In this document: one piece after another, positions 30,696 to 42,900 of the stretch
Position numbering within the stretch: position 1 is the first letter of the stretch
How the letters are laid out: each line of letters begins with the position of its first letter
From: Eutreptiella sp. 'Long Island Sound 2002'
Lineage: Eukaryota > Euglenozoa > Euglenophyceae > Eutreptiales > Eutreptiaceae
Reading direction: 5' to 3'
Assembly: GCA_964036045.1 (NCBI GenBank)
Contig: OZ038378.1
Span: 145,045,767-145,109,766 of the forward strand
DNA length: 64,000 nucleotides
Made by a program: the position numbers and the translations under genes
The notes under the pieces: model-generated
Seen by the model: the letters and a program-made list of their open reading frames with translations, nothing else
Told to the model about the DNA's origin: nothing
Databases searched by the model: none

Positions 30696-32865
30696 ACCTT
30701 ACCTTACCCCTAAGTGTGCTACGTATGTCTGTGTGTGTCTCACTTCTCTCCCGGGCGTGGCTCCCGGAGACCGGGCTCCGCTGATGTCGGACCGAAGGTC
30801 CTAGTCAGGTACTGGTACCACTCCTATGGCGCAAAATTTCTGTGCTAGCGCCTATCCTTTGGGGAAGACGGCAAAAGCCCTACCTACTAAAGGGGAGGGG
30901 TGGCCAAGTGTGCTAAGGGCATAAAAAACGCCCATTTTTGCTACAGGCCAAAAGCTAACAAACTCCCCTGCCCACGAGGAAAAGCACGCGGGACAGGAGA
31001 CACCACTACACTACACACCCTACCTACAGTGGCACCATCCTGGTGGGCGAGCACTTCTGCAACTGGCTCAAGCCCCCACTCAGGACTACCACTCCTACAC
31101 GCACACTCTACTGGGTGTGGTTGAAGACCATGTCGTGGGCCCTAATGACCCTCCTGTGAAGAAGACAAGAGAACACAGCGCTGCTAAGCAACTGTGGCCT
31201 AACAGGGGACGCCACAACGCGTTTCCCCTGCTAGGGCTTGGAGGGAAGAGGTGCTCATGATGCGTGCACAGCGTGAATGTCGATGGAGTCGAACTGCCCT
31301 CGCCACTCCTGGCGGAGGTGCAGTCAATTGTTTGTGTGATCTGCGCCCTTGTTTAGCAGGGCTGGAAAAAAAAATGGTATGCTGCTGCACCAATCACCCT
31401 ACCTGCCCACCTGTAAAGCAAAGGCAAATGAAGGGGTGTTTGCGGCAGAGGAACCAAGCCACACTCCACGTATTATACGCTTCTCAGTGTGACCTATAAT
31501 ACACTGTCCGCAAACACGCCCTGTCAAGCAAGCAAGCGTTAAGAGACTCCTCAGGTTCTCTTAAAGAACGTACCCAGGAGCCCCTGGGTAACCTAAACAA
31601 GGTTTACCGTGCGCATTTCGCGTGGCCTACCCTTTAATGCGTGTGTGAATGCACGAGCATGCACGAGTGGACGAGGTGTGTTTGGCACACCTACCAATCT
31701 GACCCACAATCACGAACTCTACCAGGGGGTGGCCCCACCTGGGCTTACCTACCTTACCTACCGCTGGAGAGAGAGAGCAAGTGGGCACGTGAAACGAGGC
31801 GCAAGCGAAAAACGTCGCTATGCACTTGTGTGTATGTCTAATCACCCTGATCTGACCTGTAATCATCTGCAATCTTTCTAATCTAGCCCTCTATCGTTTG
31901 TTAGCGCAGCTACAAGACTCGTTCACGGAGACACGAGACGAGCAATGTGCATGCTGCATACGAGACGAGCACACCTGTAGTTTATACCTGATTCATTGAA
32001 GTCTTTTCGTTGATTTTCGGATTCTTGGATTTTTTGATTCTTCTATCAGTGTGGCCGGAATCTGTATGTTTATTTATTAATGTGTGTCTCGTCATTTTCT
32101 AGTCTACGTGAGACATACGTTTATAATCTCATTATTTCTGCATTTTCCGGCGCTTCGCTAGGAGCCGCTCTTGCGCGCCGCCTTTTTGTGCGTAGGAATT
32201 TCTTGATTTAAAAAAACGAGAGATGACTATAATTTTTATAAAAATGTGCTTCTGATGCACAATTGGATTCTGCTGAGGTGTGTTGTCTTAGAAAAATTCT
32301 AGGCCGTCATTTGGCGGATTTAGGTGTTGTCGCTTCGCGTTTGCGTGGATTCGTCCATAATTCTCCCATTCCTGCCTCTGCAGATATCCTCGCGAAAGCG
32401 TCGCTGAGTAGGCCGTGTTCGGGCCGAAAAGCAGCAGCCAGGAGACTGAGCAGAACCCAAGACCCCAGCAAGGGGCAGTTTAACTTTTTTTAACGACTCC
32501 CTTCGCCCTAAGACAGGGCACAGGTCGGCAGCAAGTTTACGATAACCCATGCAAGTGTGTATATTGTGTCTTGCGTTGGGTTCATGTCGCGCTGCGTCTT
32601 GGAGGGAGGGATGCACATGCACATGTTTTGGCATGCTCCCAAACTAACCCAACCAAGCCACAGGAACCCCGGCAGCGCCATGAGCGCTGAGCTTTCTCTA
32701 GGAAATGTCATGAACAAAGCAGCAAAAAGGCGCCAGCAATGGTGAGCGCCCATTTTTCTGTGTGAGGGAAACTATAGGTATTTTAAAGTAGATGTGGAAA
32801 CCAAGGAAAGGCCAAGAAAAAATCCCTTTTTCCTGAAAATGCGACAGTGGTGGCCACCACAGCAC
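30696..32865 (+). other. Element 1 3' non-coding region
   Basis: These 2.2 kb hold no convincing ORF on either strand. Part is A+T-rich (32000-32260). The region may carry further old insertions that I cannot delimit. Confidence 0.55.
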
Positions 32866-32873
32866 AAGGGGGG
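32866..32873 (+). promoter_or_regulatory. Polypurine tract of element 1
   Basis: AAGGGGGG directly precedes the 3' LTR. Confidence 0.7.
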
Positions 32874-33660
32874 AGTAAGAAAAAGTGCTTTTCCAATGCT
32901 TTGAGGCATACTCTAGTTGTATTAGAGATGCACTGAGCACACAGGCATTTCTACCTTAGTATTGGCCCAACCAAAAATGGTGATAACACATTTTGACCTA
33001 TGGAACCAAACACCCAATCAGGTTATGGAGTGGACCCCTTAATCCCCTATCAATGTGAGGCAATGCATCTTTTCCTCAGTTGACTGAGAACTGGCATATC
33101 CAGGGCAGAGCCTATGAATTTATCTATGTTTTCTCATGAACTCTTAGCTGTCCTAGTGGTATGCACCCTAGTGGGCTGGGCACCTCTTTTTGAGAGGTCC
33201 TGGGTTCAATTCCCCGTCAGCCTAGCTAGGTAGGAAGATCCCATGTGACATGGCAGTGACCTCATCGCCACATGCCCTGCCACCTCAGCACATATGGGAC
33301 CCAAAACAAAGAGTGCACATCTCTTGAGATGGCACTATGGAGATTGAGTGACCATTGGGCAGTTTTCGAACTCTTTTTCCAAAACATTTCAGCTATCTTT
33401 GTGAATATGCAATCAGATGTGCCTTGAGTTGCAGTTTCTGTGAATATCCTTTCATCTTTCACTCTTTACACTACAGCCCTTCATGCTTTGATCCTGATTC
33501 TCTTCTACTTGCTTACCTCTGGCTTGGGCCATCCTGGATTGATTGTATTTCAGCAACCAAAACATTTTCATCTTCAAAAACAAGCAGCAGGAAACCCTAC
33601 ACCAGCAGCAAGCAGCAGGAGAGGCACAAACACAGTGTTGAAAGCACTATAAAACTTTCT
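32874..33660 (+). repeat. 3' LTR of element 1
   Basis: Direct repeat of 6123-6909 with about 22 substitutions and no net indel. The tRNA-like module recurs at 33145-33216, with one T-arm pair lost. Confidence 0.88.
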
Positions 33661-33665
33661 GTCAA
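33661..33665. repeat. Target-site duplication of LTR element 1, right copy (GTCAA)
   Basis: Matches the left copy at 6118-6122. Confidence 0.8.
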
Positions 33666-34640
33666 TAGGTATGCTGTGGGCATCCCCTGTCTGACCAAGG
33701 GCTGGAGGTCCTGTCCGTTGGGAGGCAGACTGCAACATGTCTGATACAACCAAATCTGTTTGTTTGCACTTGTATAGCAGAAACGTTGCTTTTCGCGGGT
33801 CTGGAAGGTGGTCATGACCTTCACCGTGGTGTCATTACAGAGCCACCACCTGTCCTTGAAGAGGACATACACCACAAAGTGACCCTCCTCCCTCGTCGAT
33901 CCAATGTGCAACACCATGGCATGCAAGGACCATTGCCATCCCAAGCAATCGAGAAACCTATGGTCCACAACCAACTTGTAATCCTGTTGGTTGTGCACAT
34001 GTAACCCCACGACTCCCTTAGGTCACTCCCGGACGGACAAGGGGGGGGTTTATCACGTAACCCAACCGGTCGCCCCTTCATTCCCTCCTTCACGCGCTGT
34101 CGCACACTCTGCCCCTGATTCGTCACATGCAATACCTGCGCTGGCATGCCTTTCTCCCTCCCCTCCCGCAAAACCTTCGCCCCACACACACCACAATATT
34201 GCCAGAACTGCTCGTAAGACAAACAACATGACAAAGCAACCACCCCAGCGGCCGTGAGCTTGGGCACCATGTACTTACAACATTCGGCCATCTCTGCCTG
34301 CCGCATCCATTGGAATTTCGGTGCAGGGGCTTTGCACTTGCATCGCCCGCTGCATCGGCACACCGTCTCACACATGGCATCCTCCATGGCCAGCCTCTCA
34401 GCAATGTCCTGTGGATTGTATGCACCACCTCCTCCATGTGCCACAACACCCTGCCACAATGGTCCCCAGACACCCTCCTCGTCAAGGCATCCTGCATGCT
34501 GTCCTCCATGTCCACCCGACGCCACCAACGGGCCTTGCAGCGTGGTACGCAACCGGCACCAGTTGTATCCATATGGATTCTCCATTCCCCATGGTCGCCG
34601 CGTTGCTCCACCAAGTGGCCCACTATGCACGTGCATTTAA
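33666..34640 (-). pseudogene. Ubiquitin-specific-protease-like fragment, frameshifted, interrupted by element 1
   Basis: On the minus strand one frame gives a Cys-rich region (YCGVCGAKVL, then PAQVLHV), like the zinc finger and following strand of USP catalytic domains. A second frame, from about 34010, gives HAMVLHIGSTREEGHFVVYV and then WWLCND. This matches the USP His box (HxG...GHY..Y..., W....ND) that supplies the catalytic His and Asn/Asp. The Cys box was not found; it would lie upstream of 34640. A frameshift near 34010-34060 separates the halves and element 1 cuts the C-terminus at 33665. USPs remove ubiquitin from proteins; this copy is broken. The family call is moderate. Confidence 0.5.
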
Positions 34641-34879
34641 GCGGAATGCGGTCTCATTGACGAATGCACGGTCCCACGGCGGGACTGTCCGCCAGTCACC
34701 ACGGGAGTACAACACCACCAACCTCCTCTCTCCGTGACACCCTTGCCATCCTTGTACACGGGGTGCAAAGGGTGTGCCAAATTCTTAGACACGGCGAGGA
34801 GATATTCCAAAATCTCATCCTCTGTTTTTTTGTTCTCCCTCGCAACCTCTTCCGCTGTGTACTCTCTTTCCGTGGAAGG

Positions 34880-34985
34880 TTCAACAGGGTTGGGCTAGGG
34901 CTTGGGTTTGCCTTTCGCGGACTTAGATTTGCGTTGAGGTTTGGGTTGGGGTTTGGGTTCAGGTTTCGGTTGAGGTTGGGGCCCA
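34880..34985 (+). repeat. Degenerate GGGTTTGGG-type simple sequence
   Basis: Interspersed GGGTT, GGGCTT and GGTTTGGGTT units run for about 100 bp. They resemble worn telomere-type (TTTAGGG) sequence but no perfect telomere unit array is seen. Confidence 0.5.
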
Positions 34986-34995
34986 AAAGAGGGGG

Positions 34996-35163
34996 GAAAT
35001 GCTATGTCACTCCTGCATTCTCGGGGGTCCCCAACAAAAGAGACAAAATTGAAAGTCAAAACCTACGCTACGGGTCACCATGATGCTCCTAGTATCTCAA
35101 AGTGTGGGTCTCTAGTACATCCAGGCGCCCAAAAAGCTGCACTGTGCTAAGTGCGCCCCCTTA
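34996..35163. repeat. Dispersed repeat R, copy 1
   Basis: It shares with 49263-49464 the order 'gcattctcgggggtcccc', 'gtcaccatgatg', 'cctagtatctcaa', 'gggtctctagtac' and a closing 'gcgcccccttag'. Copy 2 has an extra GC-rich stretch. Nature unknown; perhaps the end of a DNA transposon. Confidence 0.6.
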
Positions 35164-35325
35164 GCACACCCCCTAAAAGGCCACTAGAGGGGCACGGGTC
35201 CAAAAAGATGCCCGGCGCGCGCCCGGCGCGCTAACGTTCCCCCAAAACACCACAGATTCACTGCTGCAGCCCAAACAGACAAGTTGCACAGCAAAACACA
35301 GCACTCAGTAATTGCTGGCGACATA

Positions 35326-35587
35326 CTCTAGTGTCTAAAATAGAAGACCAGTAGCTAATAAGCGACCAGGGTTGCCTGGCGGAATTTGATGTCGAACCTG
35401 GGGGGGTGATGATCCCCTATTCTAAAGGGAAAAAGTGCTCCAATCAACTTCAGTTTTCAATCCCGGGCCTTTCCGAACCAGCGGCAGCCCTGTTGCGACC
35501 ATAGCGTCCGGGAAATTAGTGACCACGGCCGGCGCGAAACCCCTAAAATAAATAAGCGACCAGGGACATCTATTTTGGACACTAGAG
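35326..35587. mobile_element. MITE with 18-bp inverted repeats and TA duplication
   Basis: CTCTAGTGTCTAAAATAG (35326-35343) is mirrored by CTATTTTGGACACTAGAG (35570-35587), one mismatch. TA flanks both sides (35324-35325, 35588-35589). The 262-bp size, short perfect ends and TA target suggest a non-autonomous Tc1/mariner-type element. 'ataagcgaccaggg' occurs near each end inside. Confidence 0.75.
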
Positions 35588-35606
35588 TAACTCCTTCACC
35601 CGAACT

Positions 35607-36100
35607 TCAGTTCGGTGGCACTATGACGCGTACCAAACCTACCGTTGGTTGTGGTGTGGGGCTCGTCTTGGACTGCCCACCTACACGCCATCTAAGATCG
35701 AGCAGGACCAGAGAGTGGTCCGATATAGGCATATGGATGATGCCATAGTAATTCCATAGAACTTTGGGTATTCGTTGTCGGATTAGAATAGCATCTAGTT
35801 GGTGTGGCTTGCCATGGCGAAGGATGCAGGTGTAATATTGTGCCACGTCATATTTAAATTCTTCCATAAGATGTTGTAGAGTGTCATGGAGTGAATGAAT
35901 TGGTCCACCTCCGCCTTGTCGCGTGGGGTGAACTTTGAGTAGACACACACTACGGTGTGTCTAGGTCTGTGTGGGACCTGCAGGCATAGGGCCGTTGCGA
36001 GTCCCCGCGGGGTGTACACAATAGAGGCCTCAAAATCAAGAATCCATCGGGGGATGGTTTTGTTGGGGAAAATAATGATTTTACAAGGGGTTGGACACCC
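35607..36100 (-). pseudogene. LINE endonuclease fragment, frameshifted
   Basis: Minus-strand text reads VYTPRGLATALCLQV in one frame (near 36000) and HQLDAILIRQRI then ISDHSLVLLDL in another (near 35700-35800). This is the order of the C-terminal half of a LINE APE domain, with the RG-A strand, the D.I.I block and the catalytic SDH. Frames shift between blocks, and no RT follows on the left. A dead 3'-truncated piece. Confidence 0.6.
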
Positions 36101-36317
36101 AATGTCACGCCTTGGGGTATGCTACGCGAATGACCCCCAAAAAGGGGGGGCTGTATGGCGTCCGCGCCTGCGCTTGATGAAACAACCTCTCTTCGAGGTG
36201 ATTGATGTCTCTTCGATTCAAGAAAAGTGGCAATTCGCAATGCCCAACAGCCTTGTTATGCTTCTCTTCAGAGAAGCAGGGGGGTTGTGCTAACTTTTTT
36301 GGTGAATGCCCCAACAC

Positions 36318-39300
36318 AAGGGTGTTGTGCTATGTGTGGTGCACAAATGCTGAAATACAAGCTGTGTGCATTGATCAACGCTTAGGATAGGTTGCGTACA
36401 AAAATGGTCCATGTACAGAACGACATCTGGCACAAAAATTGGCTTGCTGGGGTTTAGTCATTGATTATTGGCAGGGTGTGGCGTGGCATGAAAAAAGGCC
36501 GTTGCCTGGCGGATGAATTGGCAACACCGCGAGTCCTGCAGCTCAAATGCCGTCGCCCACTATCGCCTGAAGGTCGCGTTCACAAGTGGCATCCCCCCCC
36601 CCCCCCCCGATCCCCACCGCCGTCCAACTTACCGGGTCTCCGGATGGGGGGATGGCGACCACCCTTTCGTCCAACTCACTGGAACTCCAATTAGGGAAAT
36701 CCGCCTTTGAGTTCCCTGTTCCAGAACTCTAGCGGACCTCACCTTTGCATCGCCACTGCCCAACGTCAAATGACTCGTTTTATCCCCCAGCGCAGCATCA
36801 TCTCCACCAGGCAGCGCTTTACCCGACTCAAAACCGTCCACAGCTACCCCAGATTTGGGTTTCTGCGATAGAGTCGACACTTGGGCCGCTGGTTGAGGGG
36901 TCCTCGTGCTCTGCACCTTTTCCAAAAATACACTCGTATACTGTTGAAGCTGCAACACCCAACCAGTCTCAATCACACTGTTGGGGCCATACTTTATGAA
37001 TTTTATGTCAAAACCTCGCATGATATGGCCAGACCACAGTTCATAAGCCGTCAGGAGGTTCCATAATTTTTGTTGTTCACCCTCATGGGCAGGAAACACA
37101 CTTGCCAGAGCTTTAGACACTGAGCCAGCACCACCATCCATCGAGTTCAAGTGTCTCTAGGTGACATCTGCCGCGTCTCCTAGATACTCTGCCCACATGT
37201 CGAATACGTTGCTTGCAAACTTGAGCAAGACTTGGGCCTCTAGAGCATCTGACCCATCCACCACGACAGCAACTCAAATTACAGACTGGCAATAAAAACA
37301 CAGCACGCACATTGCATGCCAACCAAACCTGCCTTGACAGTTGACACCCCTGTCTGTGTGGACATTCCGACGGCAGTTCAAAACCTTTGTTTTTATGCTA
37401 AAATCATCACTTTTGAACTGGCCCAAGTTCAAGCCTGTTTGAAGATTTTTTTTTTGGCGCATCCGCCAGTCCTCTGTACGGCCCCAGCTAGGGAGCAGAA
37501 TCATGGCAACGCCACGGTCCACAATGGTTGTACATGCTCGTCTGTCTGGGGCATTTTACAAAACATTCCCTCCAATTCCTAGTAGTGGTACGTGTAACCA
37601 TCAGGGTATGCCCTACCGGCCACACATCTCAATGAGACGCTAGGACTTCTTAGTCATGGGAGTCATCTCACCTAGAATCGTCCCTCTCAAGTACTGCTCT
37701 TTCACTCCCTGGCTGAAGTAGCGCTCTCCTTCTCTCCAGACCCACGCAACATCCTTGGCATCCCCTGTCCCACTTCCCTCTTCTCTTGCCCTCTCGTCCT
37801 GTTAGCATCACCCAAACCATTCCCAGAAACGTTCTTGTGCTTGGTGTGGCTGCTCCGGTTGTTGTGTCGGTGGCGTGGCAGGTCTTCTGGAAACGACCGT
37901 GTCCCTCCGGGTCCTCCTCAAATTATAAAACAGGCACGCCGGGTCGGTACGCCGGGTCAAGCCTGTTTGAAGTTTTTTGGGGGGGCGGGGGGCAAAGTGG
38001 GGCAACATGGGCTCAAACCAGGTTCAAAATACTCGTTTGACCTTTTTTTACCTACAGGTGACCCCACTGACCCTTACCCTCGCAGGTGCACAATGGTCCG
38101 CTCCTGTGCACAATGTTCCGCTCCTGGGTGCCAAGCAACACTACTGCAACACAATGGGACATTTCCTCCGTTGATTCTTTTTTTGCTCAGACTCACGTGT
38201 GCCTCGCAAGCGCTCAGTCAAACGGACCGGATCATGCTGACAGTCTAAGTACAACAGATGTGTCCCGTGCAAAGAAATTCACATGCCGCTTGCTGCAGTG
38301 GGACGCATATTTGGACTCTGGATTCCTGTCACCTGAGTATGTAGCTGCACGTTAGCGTGTCGAAAATTCCAACAACCATCAGCCTGTAGTGTCCTGGCTG
38401 TCCTGGTCTGTGGCTATGATGTGGGTTCTCTGGTGGGTATCTTCATGGGGATCCTGTCTCTCGCGGGACGTTTCCTCTTCGATTCTCTTTTTGTCTAAGC
38501 CCAGGTGAGCTCGTTGAGCCCTCTCACCAGGTACTACTCAAGCAAAGTCTTGGAAACAAGATGAGGTGACCCATCCCTTGATTCACAATGTCTTGCTAAT
38601 CAATACTATTGCCAAGAAAGATTGACCTACAACAACCTGTTGAACGCACAAATGGACACTTCCCCAAGGTAAGGGTAATGATAGGAAAGGAAATCCTTTT
38701 CACAGATTTTCACAAATTCACAAGGGTAATGACACACTGCATTTACCTGTGAAGGTAATCTTCACTGTTGAATCTTGTAAGTGTTGGGTTACTGCAAATA
38801 GTCTCGTGTCTGCACAGCGCCTACTATGTCCCCTCAACATCGGAAATAGCTCATACGGTCGCAGCATGGACAAGAGCGACCGGCGTCAAATGAAAAATTT
38901 AGGGTGTATACTTGTGTTGTTCTGCTAGGGAAAGGAGAAACAAAGAGTTGTGATGCCACCGAAACATCTTCAGCAAGAGGGACAAACTCCCACAAGGAAA
39001 GTGGACCGGGGAAACACCCAGCCCATACCAGTGACCTAGGCCAGAAAAGATTCACTTGTCTGAAATCTTAAGATGCACCTGAAGGTAATGTGTAATGTCA
39101 AAAGACGGGGGCATCATCAACGACTGGATTCATGCTGCTCCAATCCGCGACACACAATGACATGGTACAGATTGGTAAACTCCACTGGCTCTGCTCTGTA
39201 TCCCCACAGACGCATGGTGACGATTCTCCAGGGTTGATTCCAGGTGACCAGGTGACAGAAGGACCAGCGTCGCCGAAGTGGGGTCCCATGACTGGCACCG

Positions 39301-39660
39301 CTGCAGGGGTGGCGGAGGTGCAGTTCAGGACCCGTTGAAGGCCTCGGACTTGACACTGCTGCAGCCCAGCCTGCCATAAGGCTAGCACAGTATCTAATTG
39401 TTAGTGTATGTGCCATCCACCACATTGATTTCCGGATACCTCCGCAGTGGTTGACTTGTGCTGTTTGTTTGTGGGTGCAATGTCATCAAAACAGGTGTTG
39501 ACTCATGAGCAAAGCAGTGCTGCAATTTGTGGTTTTGGTGTGCATGCAGGCCCTGAAATTCCTTTGAAGACCCGACCAAGATCTGCGCCTCAAGCTAATA
39601 CACCAAGCTCTGCTGATTCAAACATTCCAGTTCAGTCTTCTGATGCTTTGGACTTGTGCT
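36318..39660. other. Stretch without recognisable genes
   Basis: Only low-quality ORFs occur. The longest, minus strand 36629-37150 (173 codons), shows no motif I know. C-runs lie near 36594-36608. A phrase 'aagcctgtttgaag' next to a T-run occurs at about 37433 and 37967. Confidence 0.5.
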
Positions 39661-39669
39661 TGGCCTATA

Positions 39670-39772
39670 TACCCCCCCCCCCCTTGTATAAGCTACGCCA
39701 ATGTACGGAATTATTACAGTCCCTACGCCTACTGTAGCTTGGACACGGGCGTAGCTTATACAAGGGGGGGGG
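39670..39772. mobile_element. Small inverted-repeat element with C/G-run ends, split by LINE-B
   Basis: TA then 12 C and CTTGTATAAGCTACGCC (39670-39699) is mirrored by GGCGTAGCTTATACAAG plus nine G (39748-39772). The LINE-B insertion separates the rest of the right end: at 46161-46176 the G run continues to 14 and ends in TA. Joined, the ends are TA-C(n)-CTTGTATAA and its mirror, so this looks like a TA-flanked MITE of about 110 bp. Confidence 0.65.
39756..39772. repeat. LINE-B target-site duplication, left copy
   Basis: TTATACAA followed by nine G recurs at 46153-46169. The 17-bp match brackets LINE-B exactly. Confidence 0.8.
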
Positions 39773-39799
39773 TGTGAAGCAACGGATACTCAGCTACCA

Positions 39800-39824
39800 T
39801 ATGACCCCCGTGACACAGGTCATA
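39800..39824 (-). other. LINE-B 3'-tail hairpin
   Basis: TATGACC (39800-39806) and GGTCATA (39818-39824) form a 7-bp stem around a GTG(A/T)CAC-centred loop. Four more copies of this tail (60433, 60532, 61280, 61519) keep the stem despite different bases. It is a likely RT recognition structure, as in stringent LINEs such as UnaL2. Confidence 0.7.
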
Positions 39825-39926
39825 GGTCATCGCCAACAACATTGTTCTACTGCACTGCAGCACTGTTTGTTCACAGACATAGCATTGTTCGCAGGTCACC
39901 TCACTCTGCCCTCCCCATGGCCCCGA

Positions 39927-42900
39927 TTAGCTGTACCGACACCTCTTGGGCCAGTTCTCTGAGTTGTCCTCATTTAATTCCTCTGAAATGTGGGACCCCC
40001 CCGAGCAGTTTGAATCCGTGTCATACGAGTCAGGCATTTCCTGCAGTCCCAACTCCCCCCAGATATCCTGCACTGATTTTTGGTTCATGACACATTCATA
40101 TGCCTTTCTCGCTCCCTTGGACGCCTTGGCGTCTGCATGCTCATTTCCCGTGACCCCCACATGTGACGGCACCCATAGCACATCGACATTGTCCCCTAGT
40201 AGCTGCCACTGCCCCCACAAATCCTCCCACAGATCAACATGCGCCAGCGGTCCCCTGGAGCCCGCCCATTTGTGCCTGGACCACTTGTTGCATTTTCCTG
40301 TTAACCCTTTATACACCAGTTCCGAGTCTGTCACCACCAGGAGAGGCCGTCCGGGGCATTTATGATATACAGCCCGAAGGGCTGCTCTCAGCTCTGCCCG
40401 AGTTATAGATTGCCGCTCTGTGTTCAATAGCGGCAGCTCCTCATTGCGAGCGTCATTGTCCCCAAACCACACACCATAGCCTGCATGATGCACACCACCT
40501 GTCTCCTGCTTGGACCCATCTACAAAAGCCACATCCCATCCTTGCTGTGCTTTAGCGTCAATTCTCTGCAGCAGGCCCGGCAAAACCGATGCCCATTTTG
40601 CCTTTTTTGGCACTTGTACCCCCCGTCCTCTGACAATTGCCCCCTGTGGCTGCATGGAGGGAAATGGCTGATCTCCATCCAAGAATTTCCTTAGACAGTT
40701 GCACAGATGCTTGGCCTCTTGCCTCACAAATGATGACTGTGGTGCTGACGCCCACACCTCTACAAGTGTCATCCAGGCTACTACAAAGTCAGGCATTGCC
40801 ACCGACAGCGATCTAAATTTTGCATCACATCGCAGGACCCAGGACGCTCTCGCCGCCGCCCATAGCGCCAGTCCTTGCGTGGTGCTCAGCGATAACAGTG
40901 GCTGAGCCACAAGCAACGTATCCATGGGGCACATGGCCCCGTCTCGGCCCCATACCGGGCCAAAGGCTTTACGCACAATATCCACGGCCACTGGCCAGAA
41001 TTTGCACGCTGCAAGCACATGTTTGATAGTTTCGGGTACAGAGCATAAAATGCAGTTGGGCTGATGATATGCGTGCTGCGTGCGCGCCCCCACTGCTAGC
41101 TTTTTCCACAGCGCCCTTGGCATGAAATCTCGTTGCGCCCCCGGTAGCTTGAGTTGCGCTAACTGTTCCCACACCTCTGGCTCCTGCCGTTTTTGTGGCG
41201 GCTCCAGCGGGCAAAGCAGTGCTAGCATTTTCTGATTCGGTTGCGTCCACACTTTAGGCAAATCCTGCACCGGTAAAGCAAGCACTTGTGGTATTTTCGT
41301 CCGATACACCGGCGTCCATGTCGGAGGTAGTTTCACCGCCGCCTGCAACTCTCCTCCCTCCACAATTTGTGCCAAAGTGCTAATCCCCTTGCGCACGAGA
41401 CTCGGAGAATAATAGGTATGCCCCAATTTGTTTCTGAAGAGCACGTTGTGCCACAGCGGCATGTTGCTGGGTATTCCCACCAAGGGCGGAGCTGCCGCCC
41501 GCTGGCGCAACCGCGAAAACATGAGCACTGATGCTTGCAGCCACGTTCGCGCGCTCATTTTTACCACAGCTAGCTGCAGATATGGCAAGAAAGATGGCCT
41601 CAGGGACAGCCCAATTGACTCCGCCCACTGTTCGAAATTCGCTACCCATTGGCCTGAGAAGCACACTTTATCCTTTAGAACAGTTTGGAACAAGCGCCCA
41701 TACTGAAATCGCACCCAGACAGCCAGTGGGTACGTCCACACTCCACCCTGGTTGTACGGCAGCGCCAACATCGCTGGGCTGAGGTCCCACGTGGAGATCC
41801 CCAAGGCAATTTTGAATATAACATTGAGAGTCGTCAACACCTTCTGTGATGGTTCATACACTTGTGCTGTTAACTGCACCACAGGCTGCACCCACACCTT
41901 GTAGATTTCAGCACGTTCCCACAGATCCAATGGTAATGTTTTCAGAAAAGTCGCCCTGGACTTCATTTTAGCCATTGGACCAGCATAAGCCTGCTCCGCA
42001 TTCACCTGTCCAATTAAAACACCCAGGTACTTGACTCTTTCCCGCACTTCCAACCCAACATAGCGCTCTGGCAACGGACCGCACACCCGTTTGAGTACCG
42101 CAAAAGACTTGGACGGATTGACATGTAGTCCCGAGAACTTCCCGAACTCATTGAGCAGACTCATAGCTCGTTCTGCCTGTTTCAGAGCTTCCTCATCCCC
42201 CCCAGGTATCCATATTAATAAGTCATCTGCATACAGCATTAGCTGCGCTTCCGGACACCGTTTCCGGAACTGGAACACCAGGTAGACTGTTAGTAACGCA
42301 AAGATTGGCGGAGATAGTGGGTCGCCTTGGCGAATCCCAGACTCCGGCTGCATGGAAATGCCAGGAACCACACCATTGTCCACACAGAACTGCACCTGTC
42401 CTGACAGTGAATGCACTAGAAGCTCTGTGATCTCAGTCGGCATTCCCAAGAACTGCATGCCTGCTGCAAAGAAGCTGTGTGATACTGAATCATAAGCTTT
42501 GGCGAAGTCCACTGACAGAAATGTGCCCTCTGTCTCCGAGTGCCACAGGCCCTTGGCGTTTATTATGTGCTGGAGCATTTGTCTATTTTTTAAAAACCCC
42601 TTTTGGGCTGGTGGCACTGCTACCTGCAACGCGTCCTCTATGAGGACTAGGATGGTTGTAGCCATCCATTTCCAAATCACCGTCTGTAATGCAATAGGTC
42701 GCATCTCGCCAACTGTGTCCGCTGCCCGACCCTTTGGTATATTTTGCTGCAAGCTCACCAGCCATTGTGCTGGCACCTGACGCTGTTGAAGACAACTTTT
42801 GATCGCCATAGTCATAGGAGGGATGAACACCTCTGCCATTGCTGAGTAGACCTCAACCGGGATCCCGTCTAATCCCGGCGACGATCCCTTCTTCATGCGC

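Larger units (their letters stand above)
6123..33660 (+). mobile_element. LTR retrotransposon 1 (Ty3/gypsy type), defective, carrying nested element 2
   Basis: The element has matching 787-bp LTRs (6123-6909 and 32874-33660), a 5-bp GTCAA duplication, an initiator-Met-like primer site at 6909 and a purine tract at 32866. Its coding order is gag, protease, RT-RNase H, integrase, with the integrase C-terminal chromodomain now stranded at 30453 by the insertion of element 2. Without element 2 it is about 10.4 kb. The LTRs differ at about 22 positions by eye, roughly 97% identity, so it is older than element 2. Gag and integrase frameshifts, an internal TAA and two lost catalytic Asp residues show this copy is inactive. 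Confidence 0.9.

Noticed and set aside
36629-37150. 173-codon minus-strand ORF as LINE ORF1
   Set aside because: No zinc finger, RRM or basic tail, and not adjacent to the endonuclease fragment in frame or spacing.
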